From Trichoplax sp. H2 (lineage: Eukaryota; Placozoa; Uniplacotomia; Trichoplacea): 64,000 nt of DNA. Positions 1-12,291 of this stretch are shown here, piece after piece (position 1 is the stretch's first letter; each line of letters opens with the position of its first letter). The position numbers and the translations under genes are program-made. The stretch lies in the NCBI GenBank assembly GCA_003344405.1, contig NOWV01000001.1:1116001-1180000 (forward strand). Reading direction: 5' to 3'. Below the pieces are notes generated by a model. It saw nothing but the letters and a program-made list of their open reading frames with translations. It was not told the origin of the DNA and searched no databases.

Positions 1-275
1 CCAAGTCTGTCGTGTGTACTTAACGATTGTGCGTTATACTTATGGAGGTACAGTACACTAGTATACTTTATACTGTATAGTTCATCTAATTTCTGTAGAT
101 TGAGAGTTGCATAAATAATACTACAAGAACCTACAGCATTAGATTGAAGATTAATATTATGTTTGTATAACTACTGGTTGATATTTCTTCTCTCACTGTT
201 TTACAAAATCTTATATGAGGATATCTTATTTTGCAGACAGTATAAGACTGTAGCTAATTGATATTAGAACCTTAC

Positions 276-1541
276 AGGTAATTTTGGTTTGAAAATCTTC
301 ACCACAGACTCGACATTCTACCAGACCAATGTTTTTAGTATGATCACTAAAGAAATAAAAAGAAGCATCCATTTAACTATAACATTATCATCCTGTACTT
401 GTATTCCTTTATTTGCAACTGAACATTTTGCCTAATACCACCAACAATTAATCCATACAATTCATTGACGTGATAAAAATGAAATACACATAATTTTATC
501 GTACTGTACATATTTTTTAAATGACATAAAAGATTGGTTGACTAGTTTAGATCGCATACGACTTATAGAATCGGTTTGTCTAGTCATGTATTGAGAATCT
601 AGTTCATATCTTTGCAGGCTTCAAGGGTATAAAAATACATTCGTGATATGACGTAGGATCGCAGTGTAACCAGAGTGATAAGCATGCCACCAATTTAATA
701 TTATTCTACATCATCGCTTTTCTTGCGATCTTTTGAAATAAACAATAAAGGTTTCATCACTTATCCTAGCCAAATTACTCTATCAACTACCAAATATGAA
801 ATGTTGCTAAAGGTTTAGAGTAGCTAAAATGGGTATAGTGGATATTGACTGCATTTATCACGGCATAGAGTAAGGGAATGTACGCGTTACCCAATCTGCA
901 AGTTGATTTATAGTTTGATCTATGGATAATGTTTGCTATCCGGAAACAAACTACGATTTCCAAGTAGTTTAGCGCGTTCCATAAACCATGAAGAGATATA
1001 TACGCATGCAATGAAGCTACGCTAATACTGTAAAGATGAATTTGTGTTCATAGACTATAGTGAAGGACTTTGTGAGATTCTCCAAACAAAACAATTTCTC
1101 AGGTTTTGGGGGGAATTTCTAACTTTAGGTTGATAGATGTATACTGTGGATGAAGACTGATGATATTGCAAGATTCGTTCGATTTCTGGGCAATCGTAAT
1201 GAATCATTTTATCACTAATACTGGCTCAATATTAGAATAGGTCCTATAGAGTCAATAATAACTTGAAAATCATTGTCTATATCCATCATAAAAATTCATC
1301 TATGCTATCCAATCCATCAGCCATCATGATTCAAAACAACCGAGTTGATCATCCCATACAATACATGCGGTCTATCGATTTGAGTGACTTTCTCGATCAA
1401 CATGTTGAGTATAATTTCAACTTACAGCTTAACATCACAAGATTTTTCATGATTGCAGAAAGGGCAAGTAAACTGAGTCTCCAATCCTCCAACTAGTTTC
1501 TTCTTTGGTGGAGGTTTTCGCTTGGATTTCCTTCTTCCCAT
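276..1541 (-). CDS. ELOF1: Transcription elongation factor 1 homolog (ELOF1/Elf1), 3' end off the window
   Basis: Small zinc-ribbon protein that travels with elongating RNA polymerase II in the nucleus. Exon 1 is 1541-1426 (ATG at 1541-1539) and starts [15 protein letters not shown], the very conserved basic N-terminus of the family, followed by the first zinc-binding pair CPFC and NHEKSCDVK. It ends two bases into a codon at a GTAAGT donor. Exon 2 is 346-276, has matching phase, supplies the second pair CRVC, and continues EDFQTKIT into a GTAAGG donor. The expected last exon (family motif SDWIDACE) is not found down to base 1, so it should lie to the left of the window. The intron between the two exons is 1,079 bp. 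No frame break is seen. Identification is by recall of the family, which is nearly invariant, so I am confident. It is transcribed away from WDR18, with about 1.4 kb between the two start codons. Confidence 0.93.
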
Positions 1542-1730
1542 CTTATTCTTGGAGTGGTTAGCGCAGCGCGATTTCAACTATGGAAAGGCACGTAGATTGA
1601 TTGTCCAAAGGGCATCGACTTTCGTTATATACTATTTTCTAGGGAATAAAGCGGTTACTTGCGTAGTACTACTCTACCTGTTTGTAGGCATGGACAACTA
1701 GGATATTCTAGTAGTCTAAAGTCTCTCCAG

Positions 1731-1838
1731 TTTAAAATGTCACCCCAGTCCGGTTTGCACTCTGGCAGTGCAAACGACTTCGTATACGAAGTCGTCCGCT
1801 ACAATACAACGGATGGAAAATTGGGGTGACATTTTAAA
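1731..1838. repeat. 108-bp inverted-repeat element with nested hairpin and palindrome
   Basis: The ends are perfect 17-bp inverted repeats: 1731-1747 (containing ATGTCACCCCA) and 1822-1838 (containing TGGGGTGACAT). Inside lie a perfect 9-bp stem with 5-base loop (GTTTGCACT at 1753-1761, AGTGCAAAC at 1767-1775) and a 22-bp perfect palindrome at 1774-1795 centred on CGTATACG. The layout resembles a miniature inverted-repeat transposable element or a decayed foldback element. No target-site duplication is clear and no transposase is nearby. Confidence 0.7.
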
Positions 1839-1844
1839 TTGTAA

Positions 1845-1876
1845 TCCGGTTTGCACTCTGGCAGTTCAAACGACTT
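1845..1876 (+). repeat. Direct repeat of the element's hairpin module
   Basis: These 32 bases repeat 1749-1780 with a single difference (G to T in the right hairpin arm), starting TCCGGTTTGCACTCTGGCAG. The copy lies just outside the right terminal repeat of the 108-bp element. Confidence 0.85.
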
Positions 1877-1888
1877 GTAGTGTACTGG

Positions 1889-1906
1889 TACAGTACATGT
1901 ACTGTA
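1889..1906. repeat. 18-bp perfect palindrome
   Basis: TACAGTACATGTACTGTA reads the same on both strands. It lies just right of the repeated hairpin module. Related TACAGTA/TACTGTA words recur across the window, especially at 42.7-42.9 kb and 63.2-63.9 kb. Confidence 0.8.
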
Positions 1907-2933
1907 GACCTCCCGGATAAAAGTACTGTAATCATGTTGATATTATAGTAGGTTACTCAAATCTGTCCAGTAACTTGTCTGTCCGTATGCGTTTTTCCTG
2001 ACGAAAAGCGATTGTCATTCGGCTAGTCGAGTCTAATCGAGGATACAGTATCAAACAGCGCAATACGATACAGTACAGTGTATGGCATTTGATGTACGTT
2101 CAAAAGTGTAATTTCTCGCTTAATGTCAGTTTTGAAATGAATATTTGAATATTTTTGATCGTTGGCAATTTCTCACTAATTTCAAGTATCGAAATAGTAT
2201 AGTTGATACTGTTCTTTTTGTAGAACCGAAACATTTAGCAGCTTATTGCTTTTAATGCGGAATATTTGGACTTTAAAGTAGGATAATGAGTGAAAAACGC
2301 CATTTTGTGTTGATCTGAATACTAATGACATCCCTTTTAAATCAAAACTAGTCTGCATTCGAAAGCAAATCATGACCATATTTATCTCTTTTACAATAAA
2401 AATATTGCTTATCAATATGAGTAATGGCTGAGATCTTGCGGAAGATGAGAAATTACTAAAGCATTTGAATCATTTACCAACAGGTTACCTATCCAGAAGC
2501 GATCAATAAGATAGTATAAAAATACAACTACTAAAATCCATTATGCCTCTTTAAAGTCAATATGCTTCATGATAGAAAGTATAAACTCTTTATAATTGAT
2601 CAACTACAAGACGAATAAGACTGAGTATTATAGGCAAGACATACTAAATTAACGAAAAATTCCAAATTATCCAAATATTCGGATAGCTTTAAAAGGAAAT
2701 GAAGCAAGAAATTACCATTCTGAAGGTACGCAAGATCCTATAGGTTAGACTCTATCGCATCAAACTGTTTGATACTGCCACCTTCAATTAGACTAGACTT
2801 ATTTTAGGGTGGGGGTGATTCAAACACAGACGGACAGAACCCGCCAGATATTGAACTGAACAAGATACAGGCAGCGCGTGCAAAAGCTCGCCAAACCAAG
2901 ATCCTCTAGCTCAAGCTTCCTGCTAACCAGCTC

Positions 2934-5900
2934 ATGGCCATGGCTGAGATTCAAGAAATTGCATTTATTACGGAATCAAACGGTCATTCAGGCTGTATTT
3001 CTGCATGGAATTTCCATACCGGTATACAATATAAAAGTTATAAAAATGGATGTTGCGCCAAGCATGCCCTTGCAGTGACCGACAGCTATCTCCTTGCTGC
3101 ACAACCTGGTCAAGCGCTGATCCATGTTTGGTCCGTTAGCAAAGTAAGTGGTTGAATATGATCATTAATACAGTAGACGTTATTCGACTGATATTAGTTA
3201 AGAACTTACGACAACGCTAGAATACTGGATAGCTTGAATGTTGGCACTTCATTAATTCTAGCATGCTTAAAGTTGATTGCTATCATGTACTGCACATCAT
3301 CGAATCATAGCATTACGATCTGCCTGAAAAATTGTCGTTTGCTGTAGTAGGAGATTTAATGTGCTTGTAGTTGATGACATTTTACTTCTTCTGTGTATGC
3401 AGCAAGATTAATATCGAATATCACAATACGAGTACTCCTATTTTAACACCAGTTTGTATGCAAAAGTTATTAAATGTTAATCATAATATCACGGTTTCAT
3501 ACTAATGTTACCCAGCTATAGCTGTGCTAGAAGATTTGATATTTTACTGCACGTTACCTCATAGATTCATACTTATATGCTAGTATTAGGAGTATAGTAT
3601 TATCCACCGGCAATAATATTAAAATATTACTTAATGAAATTGAATGATTCTCTCTGTTTTTAACTTTTTTATGCCTAAAATTAATAATAATACAGGCATA
3701 ATCGCCTTACTCACCTGCTGTACATCAGTGATTTAGAATCATTCAGAGTCAAATTGTATCTTATTATAGATCTAGAAGCAGTATGTATGCGTATACTATA
3801 CTAGTATGTTGTATAGTAGTAAAGGCGATTATTTCAATTATTATACAAAATACATATTCATTCCTATATTAGGAGCAGCTTCATATGAAGATTGCTTGCC
3901 CAGGTAAAATTACAGCTTTGGCTTGCAGCCATGACAGTGCGTATTGTGTCGCTGCTATTGAAGAAAAAGTTTATGTTTGGCAGGTAACTTTGACAGCTTT
4001 CATATCTTAAATGTATGCGTAGTTTTATTGACTCATGCGCAAGTCTGGTTTTCTGACATACCGTGCTACTTCTTCAAATCTTATGTAACAGCTATCAACT
4101 GGTAATTTACTGTCAGTACTATCTCGCCATTACCAAGCCATTCGATGCATTCGCTTTGTCGATGATTGCTCACATTTTATCACCGGTGGTGATGATGGAC
4201 TTGTCATTGCATGGAGGCTTGCAGAGTAGGTCTATCTACGCGTATAAGTTACCAATAGGCCACTACCTACGCCTTAACAGTTAACCTCATTTTTTTAACT
4301 ATTGTAATCTAATTTCTCATCATTATGATCATGCTCATACTTCATTAGCGTCATTGCTATTGGGAATCAATTCGAAACCGGTAATCGATTAAAATCTCCA
4401 AGGTATGTTTGGTCTAATCATTCTCTACCGATTACAAGTATATTTACCGGATTGGGTGGCTACCAGTCGCGTATTGTGACTACATCCAAGGATCAAACTT
4501 GCAAGGCAAGGAGTTGTGTCACTTGTTTTAAATGATCATATTATATTAGTTTACATTGTACTTTAGTTTTCGATCGCTAAAAAAGTTGTGTAGACCTACT
4601 AATGGAATAATATAACGTACTTACTACTATACCTTAAATAATCATTTTTAGCTTTGGAATCTAGCTGATGGTCAGCTGCTATACTCATTGGTATTCACTT
4701 CTATAGTGTCATCAGCCTTAATGGATTCTATCGAAGCCAACTTATATGTTGGTACATCCAAAGGGAAAGTCTATCGTATAGACTTGTATTCTATGGTAAA
4801 GAAAGCTTATAATTTGATTTGCAGTTAGTAACTTTAACTTAAAAAAGTGTACGTCTTGTCAAATTCTTTAATTTAAGAGGTACCAATTGTCCTTAACACA
4901 ACACTTATAAATAGTTTACAGGAATAGAACAACACATAGACGATGATCATACTCAAGTTGTTAATGGACATAGGTATAGGCCAAAATTTGCTTGTATAGA
5001 GATTATTTCAATAGTTAAAGTATAACAGATGTTAGCGTACACTGAATATCTATCAATGCATAACATAAATACAAAAACTGAAGTCATAAAAATTCAATTA
5101 ATGCTATACGTATATTTTTACAGTGATGCAGTCAACTGTTTAAGTACCTCTATGGATGGGAATCTATTATTATCCGCGTCTGAAGACTGCACTGTTAAAT
5201 TATGGCATACATCCGGCTTTCAATGCATAAAGATAAATCAATTGAAAGGTCTATAGGAGCTTTTTTCAAATTCTTTGTTATGTGGTCTTACGAGTACTTT
5301 GTTAAAGCAGTACATTACATGGTGCAAATGTTAATATAGGCTATATTGCTTATAACTACAATCATTTTGTTATAATAGGTCCCATTACCAATTTAGCTTT
5401 TACTACTGCCCCTCATACGGCAATTAGACCGAAGGATTTACGAAAGCAATGTTTACCACCTTTGAAACCTTTTAAACGTTATTTATATGATCCAAATGCT
5501 GCGATCGATGTAAATATGTCGACTGTTCAAGGGATGAAATTGTTAGCTCAGGATAGCGTAGATGTGTTATTAAAAGGAAATACTAAGGTAATTTTTCTTT
5601 CAGAATTATCAGTGATTTATACTTCATTTTTAAGTAAATAAATTATGAGGTATTAACTTCCTTTTGTTCTCAAATTTGCTGGTCTAAGGATATTTTCCAT
5701 TTACAAGGTTAGCATGGATAAAATTTATCTTACGATAGTTAACTTTACTACTGTTAGTTAATCTCTCATCACTTCTTTTATTTATCATGCGTAGATTTTT
5801 CATCTAACTCTGGAAAAAATGACAAATTAGAGCGGAAAATTGTTAATGATGCTATGGTAAGATATAATTTATTAATATACATGTCAAAATAATTACGATG

Positions 5901-6099
5901 TAGTTTAGTGCTGTAATATCTGTGATTGCTGTTTATGATTTAGGAAGCCGTTAGTCGTGAGCGAAAAGATAGTAAAACAAATCTCAATGAGGAAGGAATA
6001 CAGAATTCTTCTCAATTGCAGGAAGAAATTAGTAAACTTCGAGAAATTAATAAAAATTTTTACTTGTTTGCTGTAAACGAATTATTTGAACGCAACTGA
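2934..6099 (+). CDS. WDR18: WD-repeat protein 18 (WDR18), ten exons
   Basis: WD40 propeller protein of the PELP1-TEX10-WDR18 (yeast Rix1-Ipi3) complex, acting in nucleolar/nuclear 60S ribosome maturation. Exons: 2934-3143, 3873-3983, 4092-4225, 4349-4505, 4652-4795, 4915-4973, 5124-5248, 5379-5587, about 5758-5856, 5944-6099. They sum to about 467 residues (human protein 432). Family landmarks in order: [78 protein letters not shown], a blade with [14 protein letters not shown], then a C-terminal coiled segment ending KLREINKNF. The intron after 4505 uses a GC donor (AAG|GCAAGG). Exon 6 must start at 4915, because the more obvious acceptor at 4921 would hit a stop. The start of exon 9 is the least certain border. 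Two overlapping AATAAA signals follow at 6197-6206. It is convergent with channel gene A. Confidence 0.92.
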
Positions 6100-6196
6100 A
6101 AGCGAATTCATAGTCTACTATAGCTTAATTACCAGAACCGAGAACAAAATATGAAGGTATTTACATCCACAACGTACCATTGCAAACGTTTCAAAC

Positions 6197-6206
6197 AATA
6201 AATAAA
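6197..6206 (+). terminator. Candidate polyadenylation signals of WDR18
   Basis: AATAAATAAA gives two overlapping AATAAA hexamers 98 bp after the WDR18 stop codon, in the 407-bp convergent gap before the channel gene on the other strand. The rest of that gap (6100-6506) shows nothing coding. Confidence 0.55.
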
Positions 6207-6506
6207 TTAACTATTCCTTTACACTGCAAATAGTCTATATAAAATTATAAGTAATTACATGTAACATGCTATGCATTATGGACATATGAAAACACTTACA
6301 AAACAGTTTGACTGTTATGTAAACTGTAATAAATATAATTTAGACAATTTTTTCATGTCTGATATTCATGTAGGATATTGTACATTTTATTTTATTCTTG
6401 TACTCAATCATGTTAAGCTAGAGGCTTACTGTATACGAATAGTACTTGTAATTATTACATGGCATAAAACAATACTGTGTGCCATTTTACGATATAAACG
6501 AATAAA

Positions 6507-9500
6507 TCACACTGGAATTGGATTTTCTTCGAATGTTGTATTTGGAGAAGCCGGTGCAATTTCATACTCGTTTTGGCTTGTTGGACGCTTAATTATTTTA
6601 CATAGATTCTTAAGCTTAGTCAAGAAGTATTCACCAATTTCAAGCATGGTTAATACACTGGCTCCGATGAAAAGACCTAATTGACCGCCAATGTCACCTA
6701 CGTAGTTTAATCAGTAATTATGATTCCAGTTCGTCATCAGAATGGTAAAAGATTGAGTTATTTGCATGGGTACATGATAAAATAGAGATCCTACACTCAA
6801 ATACTATCAAGACTGAGAGCTCATGATTGCCTTTTACGCATTGTTATCGCGTACAGTGAAGTTATTTTATAATATATTCGTTAGCGATATAAGTTAATGT
6901 ATAGTTATATGGAAGGTAATTTTGTAACTAAGGTAATTCATTAATATTTAGCTTACTTAAGAAAGCGTTAAAGGTGTAGCCCAATTCCTGTATTGCTGTG
7001 TTGTATCTCAATCTCTCGAAGAATATATCAAGGAATATATAATTCTTTCTATGCAACGGAAATTTGAAATAAGCTTTAGTATACTTTATCCTCTAAGTCG
7101 ACTTTAACATCATAAAGTTTAAAAGGGTATCTGTCAAGTTATACTTGACTATCATATCACTTTAATACTAGAATAGTTCGATTAAGAAGAGTGGTTTTAA
7201 ATTTACAGTACTGATATTTACAATAACTTAGCGTAACTAGTAACCCTTAAAAGGTCCTACATCATTGAGCTTGTCAATCATGCAGGATAACAGAGTGAAG
7301 GCCAGAAATTTAGTTTTAGTGTTATAGTTAACGCAATTAATACTGCTTTTAACAAAATACAGTATAGAAATACTGATGAACAGTTATTCTAAAGGACTTG
7401 AACCCTTGCTTAAGTAAATTGCGTTGACTACAGTTGTATAAAAGTACTTGGAAATTGATCTTCATATTTCATGCTGTATATTTAATGATATTTTTTACAG
7501 TTATGAAATATTAGACTACTTGTTATAAGGTACCGAGTGTATCAGATATAATGTAGCTTGTTTTTGCGAATGAATTATGATACCTCATGTATCTGGAAAT
7601 GGATGAATTTAGTACTCTATTAGCATCTACTTCATCCAGGTTCAAGCCAAAAAGTGGTGCTTCTTCTGATGTTATCGTTTCAGTTGGTGTCATGGAATAG
7701 CTCACCGCTGGATCATACGAAGTCCACAAGCATGCTGTTGGACAATAGCAGGAACTATTGTTTATTTCTTCTAAATAAAATGAAAAAAATAGAGAGGTAT
7801 GAGCTTATTTTTCATCCTTTTGCCGATCACACAAAATGCTGTTAGAGAATTCAGTAGGTAAGAAGTTATTACAGATGAGTCAGAAATGTACAGATTAGTA
7901 CACGTATCTTGTGCATTACTTACCAATATTATTAGTCATACACTGATTAATTTGATGCGCTGTACAGAAAGGAGCTGAACCTTTAAAAATGATAGTGTTG
8001 TCTTCATGAATGGAATAGAATATTTTTGTAATGCATCTAAGCTATTAGACGCCGCTTTATCCGTAATTCGTTGCGATAAACTGGCATAAAGAAAGGTAAC
8101 TCTATCCTATATGATTACCTGGCATATAGAGAGCTCGACATCCACATACTTCAATACTTTTGTTGGTTTTGCATTCTAATTTACAGCCACTACGTGTATA
8201 ATGATCATAGTATTGAAGTGGGCGACTATCACATTTTCCGATTGGTTTCCTTAAAAATTTAGCCTTAAATAGCAGAGCGATGTAATGGTGAATATCTATT
8301 AATTCTTTTTAAGTTTGATAGATAATTAGTATGATCGCTCATTTTAATTAATAACATCGCTTTTACATAATTAATGAGAGCTTCATACCTATCCCAGAAC
8401 AAAATGCGGTAGAAATGTTAATTTAATACTAATGGAGCCACATTATTGGCTACTGTTATTACGATAATCTTATCAATATTAAAAGAGGAGTTCTAGCATG
8501 GTACATGGCTCAATTTTAAACTACTGTAAATACAGATCATGCAATTAGTTATCAGGATATCATAGCAGCCTATAGGTTAAATGTGCAGAGGTTACAACTA
8601 ATATAAAATTAGTTTCAGTTCATTTGATATCAAATATTGTATAGCTAGGTGCTGTTAAAATTACGCAATTGAGTACACTATGAAAGCTAATATATGCTAG
8701 GAGGGTTACAAGGCAATTGGAGCACGAAAAATATCGCAATCATGTATTTGATCTCAATACCCGAGTTTAGATATGATATTCTAGCATATTCTCCTACCTC
8801 ATTATATTTTAAACGAACATAAGCATGATACCCAGGTGGTATTGCAACTCCTTGAGCCTCAATATCGGCTGGCTCATCAGGCTCGTGAATACGAAACTTT
8901 ATCCCAACATCCGGCTCTGGATTCATTGTTGTATATTGATCGGCCTCAACATTGAAAGCCAGACGTAGACCATGAGATCTGCCAATTCGTTTCTGATATA
9001 ATGCTTCATTATCAGCAGATTCTAAATGATTAATATCGGTCAGTTATCTAGTAATTTATTGGTTACTGATTAAGCAATGGGTAAGATATTGTTAACTTCG
9101 TAAATAAGGGGAATTTAACACCTCGATATGCTTGAATTTTTGGCCTAGCTATACAGTACAATGAAATTAAGACTTTCTAGTATCATAGTAGATATGATCC
9201 AAAACGTAGAAATACCGTAGATTGACGGATTAATTAAGTTACAAACTAATCTGCTAACAATTTTACGAAATCAAAGTATATTTTTCTGATTAATAAAGAA
9301 AGGTGCAGTGATAGATTACTTACGTCCATTAAAAAGGAAGCAGTTGCCATATTTTGTATAAGTTAGAGTAAAGTTTTCAGCAGAACATGAATGAGGTTGA
9401 TTATCCCAGTTACAATATCGAATCAACGTTTGGCGCTGTATGCCAACCTTTGATAATAAATCTAAATCATCGTTAGTATTGCGAGAATAATTGACGAGGT

Positions 9501-9999
9501 CGTTTCTGAAACTAAATTCACTCCTTTTAGATGGTGCTTGTGGTGCATTCATTAAGCGCAACAAATATTGTAGACGATAATAATTGCTTTCATTAATAGT
9601 AGAATTACGAAATCGATTAAAGTTACAAATAGTAACGGTAGGAAATCGTATCCGCGGTGGTATCTCATTTTTAATGACAATTTTAGTTGGATTACTGATT
9701 AAATAGATCATTCGATCGGCGCATTGAATAATGCAAATTGTAGCCATAGCAAGAGTAAGAAATACCCAACTTAAACGACGTAGTTTTGGGGTCTCATCAT
9801 CAAAGACGTGACTAATACCATGGCATGATGTCCTTTTAGCAAAATCTTCTTCATGCTGATATGAAATATTGAGTGGGCTCTGTCGTTGTGAGAAAAAATC
9901 ACTATCTTGTGATTGATCTTTCGTGCTTGTCGTAATAGTAGTTATTGTACTAAAATCAACACTTGGCTTTCGTGGCCTTTGCTGGAAATTTCTATCCAT
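6507..9999 (-). CDS. DEG/ENaC (ASIC-like) sodium channel subunit, cluster gene A
   Basis: Two-pass plasma-membrane cation channel subunit; the family assembles as trimers gated by protons, peptides or other stimuli. Exons in transcript order: 9999-9324, 9021-8798, 8263-8119, 7980-7924, 7770-7584, 7048-6957, 6697-6507, totalling 523 residues. A cytoplasmic tail leads to FAKRTSCHG, whose HG pair (residues 60-61) is the family gating motif. TM1 is about 78-98, followed by FPTVTICNFN, then SHGLRLAFN, VAIPPGYHAY, the CKLEC...CGC cysteine block, SAPFC and CYCPTAC, then LDIFFERL before TM2. The pore region [14 protein letters not shown] places the GAS filter at about 472-474. The C-tail is short. 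Intron phases are 1,0,1,1,2,1, as in genes B-D. A minus-strand AATAAA lies at 6386-6391. The ligand cannot be told from sequence. Confidence 0.92.
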
Positions 10000-12288
10000 A
10001 CTCTTCTGTCTAATTTCGTTTTTTTTATTAATATTTATATTTTCTTCTCAGTTCTATTTATTTTATACCGGTATTTTATGCTATAGCTACGGGGGTTGAA
10101 ATAAGTGAAGCGCTTGTGGGTTCTAATTGGAAATGAAATAAAATCGATATCTTCAATCGACGAAAGAGAATTAATGGTATTACGGAGCTGGCAGGATTGA
10201 TAAAGTCGAATCTTAATTTCTTGATTAAAAGCGACTAGAATAGAGGATAAATGTTGCCAAGGAAGGTTAAGAATAACGACGACATCAAGGTATGATGTAG
10301 ATTTTCAATTGATAGACGATGATAGAAGATTTAAGGCTGATCTTGATTAATGCTACAGAGGATCAATAGAGAATATAATTTCCTTTTTCAAACTATTATT
10401 TACTGAATGGTATTAGTGTGTAGAGTAGAGAATAAATTTTCTAGTTCCGATTAAAAACGATGGTTAAAATGGATATCGCTAATTGACAGAAAATAGAGCG
10501 ATTAAGATGGTTGCTTCCAAATGTTGGATACAGTCAGTTTTAAGACTTGATAGGCTTTGGCGGTTGAATAAAATGATAAGCTTTGTCAATTAAGATTAAA
10601 AATGATGATATCAAGTTTTAAACCCAGATTTTTAGTCGATGAAGGGGATGGATGGATTACTGGAGGGTGGATCAATGCTAGATAAAATGGTTTAAAACGG
10701 TGTCTTCGTAACGCTCTTTCATATGCTGCAAAGTAACAGGAATAAAAACTGAGGCTAAATTTACCGCTTTAAAGTTAAAGATGAGAATGGCAGTATGTGG
10801 AAGAAAGGCTTATATTAAAATCCTTCGATTATGACTGTATAATCTTGACTATTGCAAAGCAATAGCTATTATAAAGATAAGATTTACCAACTTAGATCGA
10901 AAATGATATATCAGGATAAGGAATTGATGAAAGGTTGAAGTACAATATTTTTCAACCAAGGAATTTTGTTAGCGAACAAAAATTAGAAGTAGGCTCGTAT
11001 TTCAAAATGTTGAAGGCAGTTATAGATAGCTTGAAAGAAAGTAACCATCATGATGATTCAATTTATCTGCAGGATTGATGGTATTTTGTCAATATAATCA
11101 CCATAAAACTATCGTTAAATCGTCAAAGAATTGACAGTTACTGGTACTAAGTTAAATTTCTTGACAGACAAAACGAATATTCCCTTGATCAAATGGAAAA
11201 ATTGTTTATCTTTTAGAGAGCTTCGATCTTGATTAAAATGAATTTTATCGTTGTTCAAGGCCTCATATCCATGAAATCAAGATTTCTAGAATCGTAAATA
11301 TATAAGTAATCAATCAATTGAATTTTAATAACTATCAAAAATTACAACTAGGAAAGATATTGTATCATCTATGTTTGATAATTTTCTAGGGAGACTATCA
11401 GTGAATTATGATCTTAATATCAAGATTTAATATGGTAAGGTAACATGAGATCATTTGTTATAGCTTCTGATAGATTTGAACTAAATGTTTGTAAAATGAA
11501 GATTAATTACAGTCAGATAGAATAAGAGGATATTTTCTTGAATAACATTGATTAATTGATTGATGAAATACCACAAGTATTCTAGTGATTGTTGAAATAA
11601 ATATCATCAGCTAAATTTTATAACGCATTACCGTACGACTTAAAAGACGGAAGCAACTCAGATTCATGCAAGACAAACTGCTCATATTACCTAAATAAAA
11701 TGATCAAGTGATTAATAACCAACAATATCGATATCCTTAGTCGTTTTACTGTATTTCTATTTCAAAATTTCATCGTCATGACTGGTCAAAACAATGTCTA
11801 CGACTAAGAATTCATTATTCAAGAAGGGACAATGCCCCGTCTTAATATCAAATTAAGTGGTATGATTTTCACTATGATGCAAGGAAAAAAAATTTGTTTA
11901 TTTTGTGCCCACATGTTGATTAAGATATGTTACCAGAAATATAGAGGGATAGCAATTGATTACGTTTCGTCTGCCATAGATATAAAAATCCACCAATATC
12001 GATAACCATCTGGTGTTATTGATATAATTGGATTCTTAATTGTATTTTTTATGCGTCATCACATATCCAATTCGAATTCTATCATCGGCTTTCATAGCAA
12101 TCAATCCATTCATGTTTACATATTTATTCTCCATAGAGCGTTCCTCCCACTTAGCTTACTGCTATTTCCGTCTGGATAGCGGCCTAGTTAGAGTAGTTGG
12201 GTATGGAGTACGGTATAGAAAATTCGCTTAGAATTGGTTTATATCTTGGCTGAATTATATCTTTACTTACCAATAAATTCATATTATG
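10000..12288. other. Intergenic spacer upstream of channel gene A
   Basis: No coding exon, RNA gene or clear repeat found on either strand. The plus strand looks purine-rich with recurring AAAATGAT/GATTAA-like words, an impression I could not quantify. It includes the promoter side of gene A. An unmapped 5' untranslated exon could be hidden here. Confidence 0.4.
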
Positions 12289-12291
12289 AAT

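Larger units (their letters stand above)
1542..2933. promoter_or_regulatory. Divergent intergenic region between ELOF1 and WDR18
   Basis: Separates two genes transcribed away from each other, so it should hold both promoters. No convincing coding exon is seen. Its left half contains the inverted-repeat element at 1731-1838, a partial second copy, and a palindrome at 1889-1906, listed separately. I cannot place a TATA box or initiator with confidence. Confidence 0.5.

Noticed and set aside
6271-6684. 137-codon plus-strand open frame
   Set aside because: It runs antisense to the last exon of channel gene A, whose minus-strand translation carries [14 protein letters not shown]. The plus-strand frame resembles nothing.
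7381-7460. tRNA-like B box (GGTTCAAGTCC on the minus strand)
   Set aside because: A T-arm can be drawn, but no matching 5' acceptor strand, D-arm or anticodon arm exists at the right distance; it lies in an intron of channel gene A.
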